Source: Perkinsus olseni
Taxonomy: Eukaryota; Perkinsozoa; Perkinsida; Perkinsidae
Direction of reading: 5' to 3'
Length of the DNA stretch: 64,000 bases
Assembly (NCBI GenBank): GCA_013115135.1
Contig: JABANP010000025.1
Coordinates: 186,001 to 250,000, forward strand
Within the stretch, counting starts at the first letter, position 1, and each line of letters begins with the position of its first letter. The translations under genes and the position numbers were made by a program. This document shows positions 46,539 through 58,448 of the stretch, piece by piece. Under the pieces are notes generated by a model. That model had not been told where the DNA came from and did no database searches. It saw nothing but the letters and a program-made list of their open reading frames with translations.

Positions 46539-48233
46539 GATGCCGCCCGAGACTATCGGGCCGAGAGCCGGCCTCGTCTGAAGGCTTGAATGGACTCGAT
46601 TTCGTCCAACCTTAATCCATATGATCCGATTAACTTTGATTGAGTTAAAACTCATTCGGTAGGATTCACTTTCATTCGATATGATTTTTATTTTATTTTT
46701 GTTGAAACTCCCACTGAGCTAGCCTGGCCCGGGTAGGGAGCGTTATACGAAGAAGAATTATCTATCAGGTCCGAGTTGAATCTTGCGTTACTAGGTTTCC
46801 AAGTGCATCACCATCTGCAGTCAAAGCATGCTGTGGAGCGTCGCCAACATGCTAAGTATTGTCTTACGTTTCAAGCATGTCAGGTCTTTGAGTCCCGATA
46901 CGTTCTACTAGTGTTCAGCACATACCTGCCATGCTCGGGAGAGAGAACCGGCGGTCGGTCCACTAAGCCCACCATATATTCGATGAGCAGTGGAATTCTG
47001 AGAGTGTCACTCTCGATCGCTGAGAAGAGACTTTGGACGCCTTCGACCTTGCAAACAACAGTGGGTGGTGCGCAGGTCGTCTCATGCTGACCGGTGCTCA
47101 AGCGCTGGCGAATTCTGCGTGTCGAACGGACAGACGCTGTCGGACAGAGATGCGCTCTCGGCGAGAGAGCTCATCAATCTACAAGCATTTCTGTGATTCG
47201 ACGGTACCTGCCTCCCAGGATCAAGGCGATCCGGACACCCTCAACTCGATGAAATCGATTCGGCCATCACATTACACTAATTCGTAAGTGCACTAGTCTC
47301 CCGAATAGACGCTGTCAGGCATGGCTCAACAGTTTACTGAGAAATCTTGGCAACTCCCCGTTACCTAACGATGTTTCAATGTGAGAATCTCCATGCTCAC
47401 CTGCTTTAAAACTAAGCTCGATATTCCTATTTTGCCGCAAGCAGCTTGCGGCAAGCTATCTGTCTTTGCTCTGTATTCTCCATGTATATTGCGACCCACA
47501 TTGCTGGCTGTGCCCGATGAATTTATCTCAGCCTCCGGGTGCTAGCAGGGTCTGGGACAGCTTGTGCGTCAATATTTGTGTCCAGCAAGATTTGTGTCTC
47601 CTCTGTATTGTATTTCCAATACTGGTCCCTAGTGTGGCGAAAAGCAGTTTTTCGTCTTTTATCGTCACTCCACACACATCAGGTCTCACATGACGGTAAA
47701 TATCGGTATCTCCACCGTCTGAAGATCTCGGTATACAGCCTGTTACATCACAACCCGCCAAACCTCAAAAGTTTGGCCTCGTGGTTCACCCTTTTGTAAG
47801 TTACCGAGACGCGAACGGGCGGTCTATTGCCAAGACACTGTTCAACGTTGCTTGCAGTGCCCCTACGCATCTTGCAATATTACACTCTGAGTGTGATGTT
47901 TGCCAGTCGCCGGGATGCCGACCAGAATGTAACAAGTGAAACGCCTGATACGATGAACTAACCCCGTCGCGCTTGCCTTGAGTAGCACCTATCCGTCTGA
48001 CAGACTTACCGAAGTACAAGCTAGTTCTCGAAGCCCACTTAGATAGCATAAGATGTGAGAAACTTTTTCCCGCCCGTGGGTTGACCGTTCCTGTGACACG
48101 ACTTAGCTTTTTCCCGGTATCCAATAGCTAGCTCTTCCTCTCCTGACATTCCACGCACCTCTGATCGAAGGCTCCAAGCTGTGCATTGGGCAATACCAAC
48201 GCCTCATCCCTCAGACTTTTTTAATCCTCGGCG
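46539..48233. other. Spacer between copies F and G
   Basis: AT-rich 3' flank of copy F, then about 1.5 kb with no recognisable gene. Short overlapping frames on both strands lack motifs. A CCTCAG precedes the start of copy G by about 20 bases. Confidence 0.4.
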
Positions 48234-51200
48234 ATGTCCAGCAAAAGGTTCCTCCTGTCGCTCTTGATGATAGTCGGTGTGTCCGCGCAGGACTTGGTGA
48301 ACCCCCACAGGACTTGCAGCGAGAATGGATTCTGCAACAGGTTCAGAGACTGGGCTAGACTTCCCATCGACAAACGAGGAATATACTATGTACGGACGAT
48401 CGATTCTGTCCATTGCAATCAGCGGAATCCCTGGCCGATGGAGCATTGAAGCACCGAGGGAGAGACCAGCTTCTCATCAGGTCCCTGATGGTAAACTACC
48501 AGCCGTCCGCACTGGCGTATATAAAGTTCCTGTGAAGAGCAGCAGGATTACAAAACTCGATGAGCCCATTCTTGAAGCAGAGGTGAGTATCAGATTAAGC
48601 TCGTCTGCTCTTGCAGGGGCGAGGCCGTCTTGGTTATAGCAGCATCCGTTCAGTTACATTTCTATTCTGATAACACTGTCCGGTTCACGGTAGACGAGAA
48701 CTCCAAGTTAGTGGAGAATGGCAGGAAGAGGTAACTCTATCTCATATTACTCTAACTACAGCTCAGGCTCGGCTCAGATATCGGATCCCCAGCGGTGATG
48801 TCATCCAGGATTCTCAACTACAGCCACATGGCGACGTGCAGTACATCTACGACAAACAGGCAAGGAACCCGATTCCTCGATAGCCTTCCTATATCCCGCT
48901 GGGTTCCTTCACAGGCACGAAAGTCCACCTTCGATCTCGGCGACTCGACCTTGGTGCAACTGGATCATGACACTGTTGTACGTTGCTCCGTATCCCACCT
49001 TTCTGATTCTGGAGCGACGCTTCGTCAGGTTCTGGCGCTTATCGTTGACGGCAGAGTGGTCCAGACACTCAACGAGAAGCAGATGTTTGAAGTAGAGAGC
49101 ACTCGCAAACATTATGGGGACATATGGTGAGTCTAGCCTCTCCGCACTTATTCTCTGGCGCGTCGCTGCTTGTGATGCACTGGGCTTGGGAATGCTTCGA
49201 CAGCGTACCAGAGGGCAGATTTTAGGTGATTCTAAGAATGGCGAGCACGGCCAGTAACTACAAACCCGCTCCTCTTCATGAGCACAGCATCTATCGAAGC
49301 TCTCCTTCTATTCTCAGTCCATTTGGCATCCAGCAGTCGCCAGACCTCTACCTCGATCCGGCTTGCACTCCAGTAGCGCATCCCGGGACTTGGGCGGAGG
49401 AGTATAGGGGACTCACGGACTACAAGCCCCATGGTCAGCCTCGTTGGTCTCCTCCTCCGGGTGTGGTACATGCTGTGCTTCGACAGGCCCTTCGTCAGTC
49501 GCACTCGACATAACATTTCACGGCAGAGTTCCGGCTCTCTACGGTCTGCCTGAGAAAGGCACTCGGAGTTTGAAGTTGAAAATAGACGGGGATGACGATC
49601 ACAAACTTTACCGGTGAGTGCTCTTCCTGCCTGGTGAGAGTCAGAAACGTCATGATAGGTTTTTCAACCTCGGATACGCGGCGTATTCCGTTGACAGCGG
49701 TACTTCCGCTCTGTACGGGACAATTCCCACTTTGACTGCCTTACAGGTGTGTCTGGTTCTTCGCTCGCTGATTGGAGTGCGAGCTCGTCAACTTTCAGGT
49801 GTTCAACGAGTCTGAGCCCCCTGTCCGAACCTCTATGTTATGGGTTAACCCCTCTGATACCTACATAGCTTTGGACCGGAATAGCGACAGTAAGGCAGCA
49901 ACAAACGGCCCGGCCGCTGAATCAGCTTAGCGTCTCGTCGCGTTTTGCATGGTCTTGTAGCATGGTCACTCGGGCTTGCCTCAGATTCTATCCATTCCTG
50001 GTTCCTCTCCGAGTCCGGCGTAATAGATCTTTTCTTGTTCCCTCAGCGGACCTCCATCTCAGTAAGTCCACGAGTGCCTAAACTAGAGCTCACGGTCACA
50101 TGCCTCAGGCCATGAGGTCGTACCATAACGTCCTAGGATATGCACCATTACCTCCCTACTTCAGTTTGGGTTTTCATCGTTCTCATTACAGCTACGAGGT
50201 TGGCAATAGACGGTAACTTTCCTCCGTTTTCGAGCTCTACCTCCCCTCAGAGCCAGCGAGACATACTGGATATCGTCAAGAACTACACGGACCTTCATAT
50301 CCCAGTTGATGTCTTTTGGCTTGACATCGAGCACACCAACGGCAAACAGTGAGCCTGCCTGTATTCACGCTTGTTCTTCTATCCGCTTCTCCCAGGTACT
50401 TTACATGGAATCAGACGTTGTTTCCCGACCCTCTCGGGATGGTGCAGAAAGTTAACTCTCTTGGTAAGGAAATGGTGACCATTGTTGATCCTCACTTGAA
50501 GGCGACCCGAAGGTAATTCTGAGTGCTGTTCTAGCGGTACACTGTCGCTGCTTCAACCTTAGCTACCCCATATATCTTGATGGCTTCTGCAAAGACGTCT
50601 ACGTGAAAGAGAGATATTTCTGCAACCTCGACACTTGCGACGAGCCAGTCAGCAACCTTGGAGGTGAGGCCTTCCCTGTCCTCCACCGTCCTACTACTGA
50701 GATCAGGTTCCTTACGGGGTGCGGAGGAAGCTGACACATCCCAAGTGAGTTCTGCCCAGCTATCACCGCCGCGTGCAACATGTTCCTCCTTCAGGTCGCT
50801 GTCGGATGCAGCTCTTACATGGACGAAGTCTTCAAGGGCATTTGCTGGCCTGGTATCAGCGCGTGGCCTGATTTCACCAGCCCTAGGGTCCGGGAATGGT
50901 GGGCGGAGTAAGCAGACTTTCGAGTGGTCACGTCAACTGATCACGGGTTCATTTACGATCTTCGCTGCTCCTGGCAGGTTGTTCAAGCCCGATGGTGTGA
51001 ATGAATATTTCTATACATGGAATGACATGAACGAGCCTGCTGTTTTCTGAAGCTATGGAGGTAGGCTGTATCTCTATGTTGTTGATGGGGTTCTTGTGGG
51101 ATCATTGCTACAACATGCGGCTTCAGCTATCCTTGTTCGGCTCACCGGTCTCTTCAGATGACGATGAATCGCGATCTCGTGCATGCCGGGGACATAGAGC

Positions 51201-53019
51201 ATCGCGACGTCCATAACGCGTAAGTCGGCTATCGTGCCCGTCGGGAGCGCGCCGCTTTCGATACCCCACTTTCCTCAGCTACGGTCACTACTTCCGTATG
51301 GCAACCTTCGAGGGGCACCTGAATTACCGCCGCCCAGGAAAGCGTCCATTCATCCTCACAAGGAGCTTCTATCTCGGCAGCCACAGGTGAGCAGAGCTGG
51401 CCGGCTGAGCGCAGAGTCACCCTGATTATTCCAAGGTTCGGCCCGATGTGGAACGGAGATAGTCTGTCACAGTGGGACAACTTGCAGGCCGTTCTTCCCA
51501 TGTTCATCACTCTATCTGCTCCCGGAGGGTAGGGCTCTATTGACGTCATTTATGTTGTCCCACCGCTGTTGTATATCGTTGCTTGCGAGGTACTCTTTCA
51601 CCGGTTCTGATGTCGGTGGCTTCACAGGGCAACCCTCGCCCGAGCTTCTCACGAGATGGAATCAGCTAGCAGCAGCAACCAGCGTGTTCTACAGGTATGC
51701 CACGTACGGGGACGCTTTCCATGACTGACGCTCTCAGGCTCCACTCTGACATCATATCCCCTCCTCGGGATCCCTGGCTTTACGACAGTCAAACTCTAGA
51801 GAGGTTCCGAGGGGCTGTCCGGGATAGGTCAGCCGAGGGTCTCCTAGATGGGTCTCGGCTCACTTACTCACTTTGTATAATAGGTATCAACTTCTACCCT
51901 TCTGGTACACCTTATTCGCCCGCTACTCCATGTTCGGTGAGCCCATGCTTCGCCCTCTGTGGTTCGATCATATGGCTGATCCAAACACGTTTGACGCGAG
52001 TGATGAATATGACCAGGCTTTGAACCAGGAGGTGAGCTTCTACAATATACGCTTCAGCGAGGATTTCCAACGGCGGCGGCAGGTGATCCTCGGGACTGAT
52101 ATTCTGGTACGCGGAGTGACAGAGGAAGGCGTTGCTTCGGTCGACGTCTACTTCCCTGCTGGCACCAAGTGGTATGACGATGAGCACAAGGTAAGGCTCG
52201 CGTGTCCTCCGTTCATCTCATCGTGCCTGATGCGACTGTCGTCAACTCAGCTCATTACTGGTGGAGCGTTACGAACAGTTACCGTCACTCTCGACAAGAT
52301 ACCCAGATTCTATCGTGCTGGAAGCATCATACCGTGAGCCAACATTCTCCTTTCCTTAGCGGCCAGGCCAGGTTGTATTTCAGGAGGAAGGTGCGCGTTC
52401 GGGACTCGACCAAGGGTTCGGAAAATGACCCGCTCACTCTGTGGATCAATGAAGACTCCGACTCCAATGCGGCTGAGGGCTTTGTGTAGGCATTATTCTT
52501 GGTACGTCGCTGAATGACAGCGTCTCCCTGGATCAGGTACCTCGATGATGGGTCCAGCTACAATAGCACCTCGAGCGGCCAGTATGCTCTCTATAAAATA
52601 CGGTAAGGTCCGTGTTGCACCTGTCCTAAGCCATGATGGCCGTGCTCGTTAGATTCAATAGGCCTAATATCACCGTCTACAGAGAGTCCGGCAGTGGTGA
52701 TTTCCCGCTCATAGTCGAGAGGATCAAAATTCTCAGTCCTATTGAAGGTAAGCGGTTTATCATCGTTTAAGAGTCGAATAGGTTATGATGGTTCTCCACA
52801 GGGCCCGAGGATACGACTCAGACTGCTCTCGTGACAATCAAGGTCAGCCCAGCCATTACGGTTAACTTCGACGAAATGTCGTTCAGAGTTGAAGGCAGCA
52901 GGTGCGTAGTCCATCACTCACATCGAAGTTGTGAGACGATCACTGTTCGTGGATCAGACGTGCATCTGTGTCGTCATTCAGGTTGGTTCCCGAGGCCCGC
53001 CTTCCCTCAGAAGACATAA
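48234..53019 (+). CDS. Divergent glucosidase II alpha-like GH31 alpha-glucosidase, copy G
   Basis: Signal peptide MSSKRFLLSLLMIVGVSAQ, then HRTCSENGFCNRFRDWARLP. Core exons include RFFNLGYAAYSVDSGTSALY (about 49660), LWVNPSDTYIALD (about 49840), PVDVFWLDIEHTNGKQ (about 50303-50350), YFTWNQTLFPDPSGM then [11 protein letters not shown] (about 50399-50500), ICWPGISAWPDFTSPRVREW (about 50841), [11 protein letters not shown] (nucleophile Asp codon 51024-51026), NRDLVHAGDIEHRDVHN (about 51168), GPMWNGDSLSQWDNLQ (about 51441), FTGSDVGGFTGQPSPELLTR (about 51600) and YQLLPFWYTLFARYSMFGEP (about 51884). C-terminal exons run to about 53019; the exact end is uncertain. Exons match the array plan, but DNA identity to B-F is much lower, so this is an older branch. 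After WNDMNEPAVF the frame meets TGA (51048-51050). The adjacent frame reads SEAME and joins the next exon, so there is a one-base indel or error in the T run at 51043-51046. Confidence 0.75.
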
Positions 53020-53264
53020 CAGGAATGCTCGTGGACTGATGAGCTCCCTGCAACAGTGTGTTAATGTTGGAAGAGATTTCCAGTCGACTTTTGATGGTCC
53101 CATTACTCTGTCCGTTCAGCTTTTAGTTTTTCAGTATATGAATCAGTTGCTTACTTGTCCTTTCCGAGTTTCCTCGACACAGTGTTGAGCAAAGGAGTCA
53201 AGTACGCTTAGTTTTCACTCCGGATACCGCCAGACGTTCGTATCGCCACGGGTCATACTACGAA

Positions 53265-53770
53265 TGACCTGAACAACAAGTCCTTTATATTTGGAACGAT
53301 ATGGATGACCCCAATATGGACAACGGCTTCCCTCTAGGATACGATGAACCGAGACATAATGCACGTAGGGGGAGTTGAGCACCGCGATCTTCACGAAGCA
53401 CGTACAGCAGGTTAACTGTTGTGCTTTGTCCGATGCCCAGTTCCTTCGAGACAGCCACTGTTCAAGATTACCTCAATCCCTGATGGAAAGTACGGCCACT
53501 ACTTCCGATGGGATTCCTTCGAAGGTCAACTTAAACACTACTTTCCAGGCAAACGCTCATTCGTGCTCACACGCAGCTGCTTCACGAGGAGCCACAGGTT
53601 TCATACCTGCTGTCCTTCGCAGTTTAGTGCTGTCCTTTACGAGACTTTTTCACCTCAGGTTAGGTCCTACGTGAACGGAATATGCAGTCTCTCGTGGTTC
53701 CCTCATGGAAGGCCTTTGGCCGGACCAATTGGCCTTTTTATGGTCGTCAATCGTTTACTGTTCCGGGTAA
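53265..53770 (+). pseudogene. Terminal GH31 remnant H
   Basis: Decayed pieces of three adjacent GH31 exons: LYIWNDMDDPNMDNG (about 53284, the WNDMNEP exon with N-E changed to D-D), MNRDIMHVGGVEHRDLHEA (about 53343) and KYGHYFRWDSFEGQLKHYFPG (about 53489) followed by SFVLTRSCFTRSHR. The MWTGD exon is only faintly recognisable (YVNGICSLSW, about 53660). No upstream or downstream exons exist. The fragment marks the right edge of the array. Confidence 0.7.
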
Positions 53771-54165
53771 GTTTACTGTTCTGGTGAGGATGCAAGCAAG
53801 CTACGCACCAGATGGACAGCCTTCGAGAGCACTTAGCGTTGATGATGGGGCGGAGGGGATCGCCCGCCACTCAACTGTTACCAACTCAAACTCCGTAGGA
53901 ATTTGAACTTTTCGAGATTATAAAGGTAGAGGCACTATAACGGCCAGATAACATGAGGTAGACCTCTCTACTGACAGAAATGGGTTGCATCATGTGTGGG
54001 GACACACGAAGTTACATACCGTGTTGGTATAACCAACAACAGCAAGTATAACGTCAAGATCAAAGAGCGTCATGGCTCGGGGTAGGTATCACGTACTGGA
54101 GATATGAGTCGTATACCAACTCGGCAAAGTTGCGATCACCGCAGCGGATCTCCCATGGCTATAGT
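53771..54165. other. Spacer right of the GH31 array
   Basis: No recognisable gene, repeat or RNA. Contains the 3' side of the minus-strand ORF that follows. Confidence 0.4.
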
Positions 54166-54552
54166 CTAGCAGCCTCCGTTGGTCAGAGTTAGGTCGCCAA
54201 TGCTAGTATGAGCCGTGATCGCATCATTAGCATATGCCAGCTCCTTCAAATCAGAAGCGGGAAAAGGAGGTCCCATATCAGTGTATGCCTTCTGGAACTT
54301 TGAGTTGTCAGTGGGAATACGGATAGTGGAAGCACCGTTCATCGTGTAGGGCACCCCCGCGGCTTTTCCACGGTGGAAGAAGTACCTTCCATCAAAGTCG
54401 AAGGTATCCTCATAAAAGGTGAGCGTAACTTTGGCGAGGACTGAAACTTTGCCGCAATATTTACCGCTGGGCTTGACCGGGGCTTGGAGAGCGAGCAGCC
54501 CCATCTGGATGGCGATAACCAGACGACCAACGAGGAGGACAATGGAGCTCAT
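54166..54552 (-). CDS. Small predicted secreted protein, function unknown
   Basis: A 128-codon uninterrupted frame on the minus strand. It begins MSSIVLLVGRLVIAIQMGLL, a plausible signal peptide or anchor. The mature part contains KYCGKVSVLAKVTLTFYED, TFDFDGRYFF, and ends TLTNGGC. The hydrophobic N-terminus, alternating beta-type pattern and absence of a competing frame support a real gene. I do not recognise a characterised family. It could be a lineage-specific secreted protein. No partner gene is evident nearby. Confidence 0.5.
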   Translation of the reverse strand: MSSIVLLVGRLVIAIQMGLLALQAPVKPSGKYCGKVSVLAKVTLTFYEDTFDFDGRYFFHRGKAAGVPYTMNGASTIRIPTDNSKFQKAYTDMGPPFPASDLKELAYANDAITAHTSIGDLTLTNGGC

Positions 54553-54763
54553 GGCTTCTGAAAATCAAAATGGGGGCACTAACGACAACCATGCTAGTCA
54601 CATTTTCGGTGTGTTTCGGTGAGTATACCATCCTCGAGCCGATGCAACGCAACGCTTATTGCCGGGCATTACGAGCACGCAGCCATCGCCCTTAAATGTA
54701 TAATAGCCGGCCCAGGGACTCTTAGCCGACCTAGGACCGGAAGAAACTCGGAGCAGGTCCACA

Positions 54764-55541
54764 TGTGCACTATAACTCAGTACAGTGTGGCTATTTGAGA
54801 CGGAACTCAAAGAAAGGTGAAAACTTGACTCGGGAGGAGCTGAGTGACAACGTGCACTACAGCTTACTACGCTCAAGCTTAGGACAGCACGTAGACTCAT
54901 GGACGCTAGTGCAAAGCGCAAAGTAAGGTCAGATGGTTATCTGAGACTTATATGCAGTACCAGAAAAGGTAAGTGTAGCGATGATAGTCCAACAGCTGAA
55001 TGATGCTCAACCCGGCTGTAGCTGTTACATAGCGTGCACTATAAGCGTCACTATGTTGTCATATTGCGATGAATCCAGGAAGGTTTTATCGGCGGTGAAA
55101 CCGGGACGAAAGGAGACAAGATTTGTGTGCTAGCAACATTGGCTAGAGCGCTAGCCAGGACGCATTCACCTTCTCGTAATACTGATCGTTGTCAGGTTGT
55201 CATATGCTAGTACCGTCACGGTACTACCGTGTGCACTATAACTCAGTACAGTGTGGCTATTTGAGACGGGGCTCAAAGAGAGGTAAGATTGGACTCGAGA
55301 GGAGCTTAGTGATGATGTGCAATACAGCTTACTACGCTAGGCTTAGGACAGCACGTATACACATGGACGCTAGTGCAAAGCGCAGAATAAGATCAGATGA
55401 TATCTGAGACTACTGATACGCAGTAGCAGTGGAGGTAAGTGTAGCGATGGTAGTTTTACAGCTGAGTAGTATTGAACCAGGCTGTAGCTGTAACATAGCT
55501 AACACTATAGGCGTCACTATGTTGTCACTATAGTGCACGTG
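54764..55541. repeat. Pair of roughly 300-bp direct repeats with MITE-like ends
   Basis: Unit 1 (about 54764-55062) and unit 2 (55231-55541) align throughout. Both begin GTGCACTATAACTCAGTACA and share AGTGTGGCTATTTGAGACGG and GGACAGCACGTA. Unit 2 starts GTGCACTATA and ends TATAGTGCAC, a perfect 10-bp terminal inverted repeat, as in miniature inverted-repeat elements. A perfect palindrome TAGTACCGT-C-ACGGTACTA (55208-55226) sits just before unit 2. No coding capacity. Confidence 0.6.
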
Positions 55542-55637
55542 GTATATCTTCCTCGACGAAAGGGAGGCGGCTCTGCGGAACGCGTGAACCGAAGCCACCT
55601 TTCGTCTGTCAGTTTGTCATCATGTTTTCTTGGTAAC

Positions 55638-55938
55638 GATTCGAGCGGCCCTGCAACCTCTGCGCAAGTCGATCAATTTGTCTTCGAGATACTGCGATCA
55701 TAGCCGGAGGACTCACGGTGGCTGGTCTGCGCCTCGCCATAGAGGACGTCGTGACTAGTTCCGAGTCCCCTCTCTTTCCTAGTACACCAATCTGAGCGGT
55801 TCTGCAGCTTTTGCGTGCGCCGCTCAATGTGTCTCCAAGATACTACGGTCATAGCCGCTCGACTCGGTATACAGTGGCTGGTCTGCGCCTCAGCATAGAA
55901 ACGGCGTGACTAGCCCTGGGTCCCCTCTCCTCTTTTCA
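55638..55938. repeat. Two tandem degenerate 145-bp direct repeats
   Basis: About 55638-55780 and 55788-55938 align. Shared blocks include GGTCATAGCC/GATCATAGCC, GTGGCTGGTCTGCGCCTC, CGTGACTAG and GTCCCCTCTC. No motif or coding frame. Confidence 0.6.
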
Positions 55939-57489
55939 GCTTGATATCAGAGTCACCTATTCCACTGTTCAACGTCAATATCAGGAGTACGGCTCCGTGC
56001 TCTCACGGACAGTAGGAGTACGACCTCCGTACGGCTCTTGCACCGCTCCTTGAAAACCCTGCACACTGCACTCGACATCCAATGCGTAGATCGGGTGCTC
56101 TCATGCAATGGGACTCTTTGCCTCCCGCCAGGGTTTACCTGTCTTCGAGACGCATGTTGCGTCACGCATCTGGTCTAATCCCACGACATGCACGGCAAGT
56201 TTGCAAGGTATACGCAGCACCCACGAACGGGTAAACCGGGAGTTTGGGACTCTTCTGGCACGTCCGGCTTCGTAGCGTTTGTCTCCGCACGGACGCTCCC
56301 GCCTTGCCACGGAACTTCCGTGACGGAAGCCGATTCGACGGAGCTTGGGTTGTGGGTTGTGTACCCGCTGTGCGCAGCCAAACGCGGGAACTGTTGGCGT
56401 AAGGCCACAGGGAGGGCAGTCGGTGTCACCCGTTGTTGCCCTCACTGCCTTCAGGTCCGTCGCGGCCACCGCCCTGACTCCCAATCCCCGTAGTCAGAGA
56501 TTTCACTATAGTGCCTCAAGGAGGGCCGTGGGGAAGGGCGACCTCGTAAGGGATTCAAAAGGGTACCGGGATAGTCGTCCGGGACGACTCGTCCCAGGTC
56601 TATGAAAGGTTTCCTGCAAGAGCCTGCTGACCGTGCAAATGTCATAAGGTCGTGCAATAGTTCAAGCCGACTCGGCAGGGTGCCGACAGTCGCATATTAA
56701 AGAATAGATGATGCTGGTATATAGTCGTGCCAAGAGTGTAGCATAACGGGAAGTATAGCTAACCGAAATAGACAAGCCGTTTTGTACAGCCAAGCCAACC
56801 TTCGTACCGGACCGAAACCCGGCCACCCCACGCCACGTTGAGGCGAGCCGATGCACTATTGAAAGCTGGCCAACCGTGTGTTATAGAAGACAGAAGTGTT
56901 ATTGTGGTCACTATGGCAAGTAATCTTTGAGTATTGATAGATGCGTTGTTCTTACTCCTTACTTGCATAGCTAGACTGTCACGTTACAGCAGATGATATA
57001 AGAAGAGGCTTTCTTAACACCCATCAGTCGTGGTGTTCGTTCTAGTGGGGCTACATATCAACGAACTGCTACAACATCGCGCGAGTCGAACACGCGTGCT
57101 CAATCGCGGACACCCAATCGACTCGTCATTTCCGCTCTGGCGTGCAAGCTAGAGTGGGTTATAGAAGCACCTCTAACAGAGGCCTTCCAACGTTCGAAGC
57201 TTTCACCCGCTATGGCAGCATAAGTACCCGATGTGGAGTGTCGGTACATCGGAAGTTGGCCCATATATCACTATCATCAGCAGCCGCAGAGTGGCCGGCT
57301 GCGGCTAGGGCTGTCAGAAGTGGTTACGAGTGCGAGCTTCAAGGTCCGACGCGAGCGAGCGACGCTGTCCTGACTCCCTGGTGATAGTGAGATATGGCCA
57401 AACTCTTGATGAGCCCGGTTGGTTTACTTCGAGCCCTGGCGCTGGGGTACATATCCACTTTTGACACCTCTAACAAAACAGCCCGACAG
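55939..57489. other. Gene-poor region
   Basis: Several overlapping open frames on both strands (about 56100-56660) are GC-rich but carry no motif and contradict one another. An inverted pair lies near 57255-57400 (TTGGCCCATATATCACTATC, and the complement of a segment ending GATATGGCCAAAC). No gene is supported. Confidence 0.35.
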
Positions 57490-57577
57490 TCCGGGTGATA
57501 CTATCACCCGGAAGGACTAAGATGATACTATCCCACGTCCCTCACTAACACCGTGATAGTGAGGTGCGTGGGATAGT
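57490..57577. repeat. Two adjacent strong hairpins built on a GATAGT/ACTATC motif
   Basis: 57490-57512 is TCCGGGTGATA-C-TATCACCCGGA, a perfect 11-bp inverted repeat around one base. Immediately after it, ACTATCCCACG..CTCACTA (57527-57547) pairs with 57557-57577 with two mismatches over 21 bases. Further TGATAGTGA/TCACTATCA words lie at about 57270 and 57384. It could be a transposon relic, an RNA structure or a protein-binding palindrome. Confidence 0.6.
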
Positions 57578-58448
57578 TCACAATCCGCTTGATTCAGCGA
57601 TTTACCTACAGGACGCACAGGTAGCGCATCTCGTGTGCGCAAGCAGTAGAGCGTCGTTGTTGGACGTGGCCAATATTTCAACGTCGTGAAGGTAAGTGAT
57701 CATAGCAGCAGGACCAAGCCCGCGGAAGACGTTGCATGGGCACGTCAAGTAGCTGAACCGGGAGGGAATCCTGCTATTACGCGCCGTTTAAGGCATGTCG
57801 AGGTTTTTCCGGGAATCAGGAAAGGGAAATTCCTTTTCTCGGATAAACTCAGAGTTTTCTCCCAGGTTGGGCAAACTGTAGTTGGAAGAGAGAGTAGGAT
57901 GGACCATCCTACGTGATGTACATTAAAAACGAGAGAGAATTCGTCGCGCGCCCAGATATTTACAATCGATCAGCCGTTTCGCGTGTGGAACATACATATG
58001 ATTAGTACGGCTGATTGTGCCCATGGGTGTTGGAAGTTATCTTACACATAGAGTGATAACGAAGAGCCGCCAAATAGCCTCTTTTACAAATCGAAACTGC
58101 ACGGTCTGTAGGAGAGCGTGAGCCCAGCCAGGGCAGCCCTAAGCTTAGCGTGGGCTGCCTAGTCTCAATAGCAGAGGCGGCGAAATCATATATCGGAGCA
58201 ACTCAACTATCACCAACTCAAGTCACGAGCAGTGATCGGAAGTAATGCGTAGGTAGCCTCAATTTCACAGCTTCAGTCCAGAGGCTGACCCGTAGTGTCG
58301 AGGTGCCGTATACGGTCCTGAGCACCCGACCTTGAACTACTTAATAGACCAGTTAATCACATACGTACCATCAAGTTCTCCATATCCTCAGCGAATTGCA
58401 ACAGCCTTCGCTCCCCCTCATCATCGCTCGGTATCTTACGGAAGCTCA
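57578..58448. other. 3' flank of the hybrid kinase gene
   Basis: Nothing recognisable except short unsupported frames. It lies downstream of the minus-strand gene. Confidence 0.4.

Noticed and set aside
56101..56605. Overlapping long frames on both strands
   Set aside because: GC-rich stretch with few stops on either strand; frames conflict and none shows a motif.
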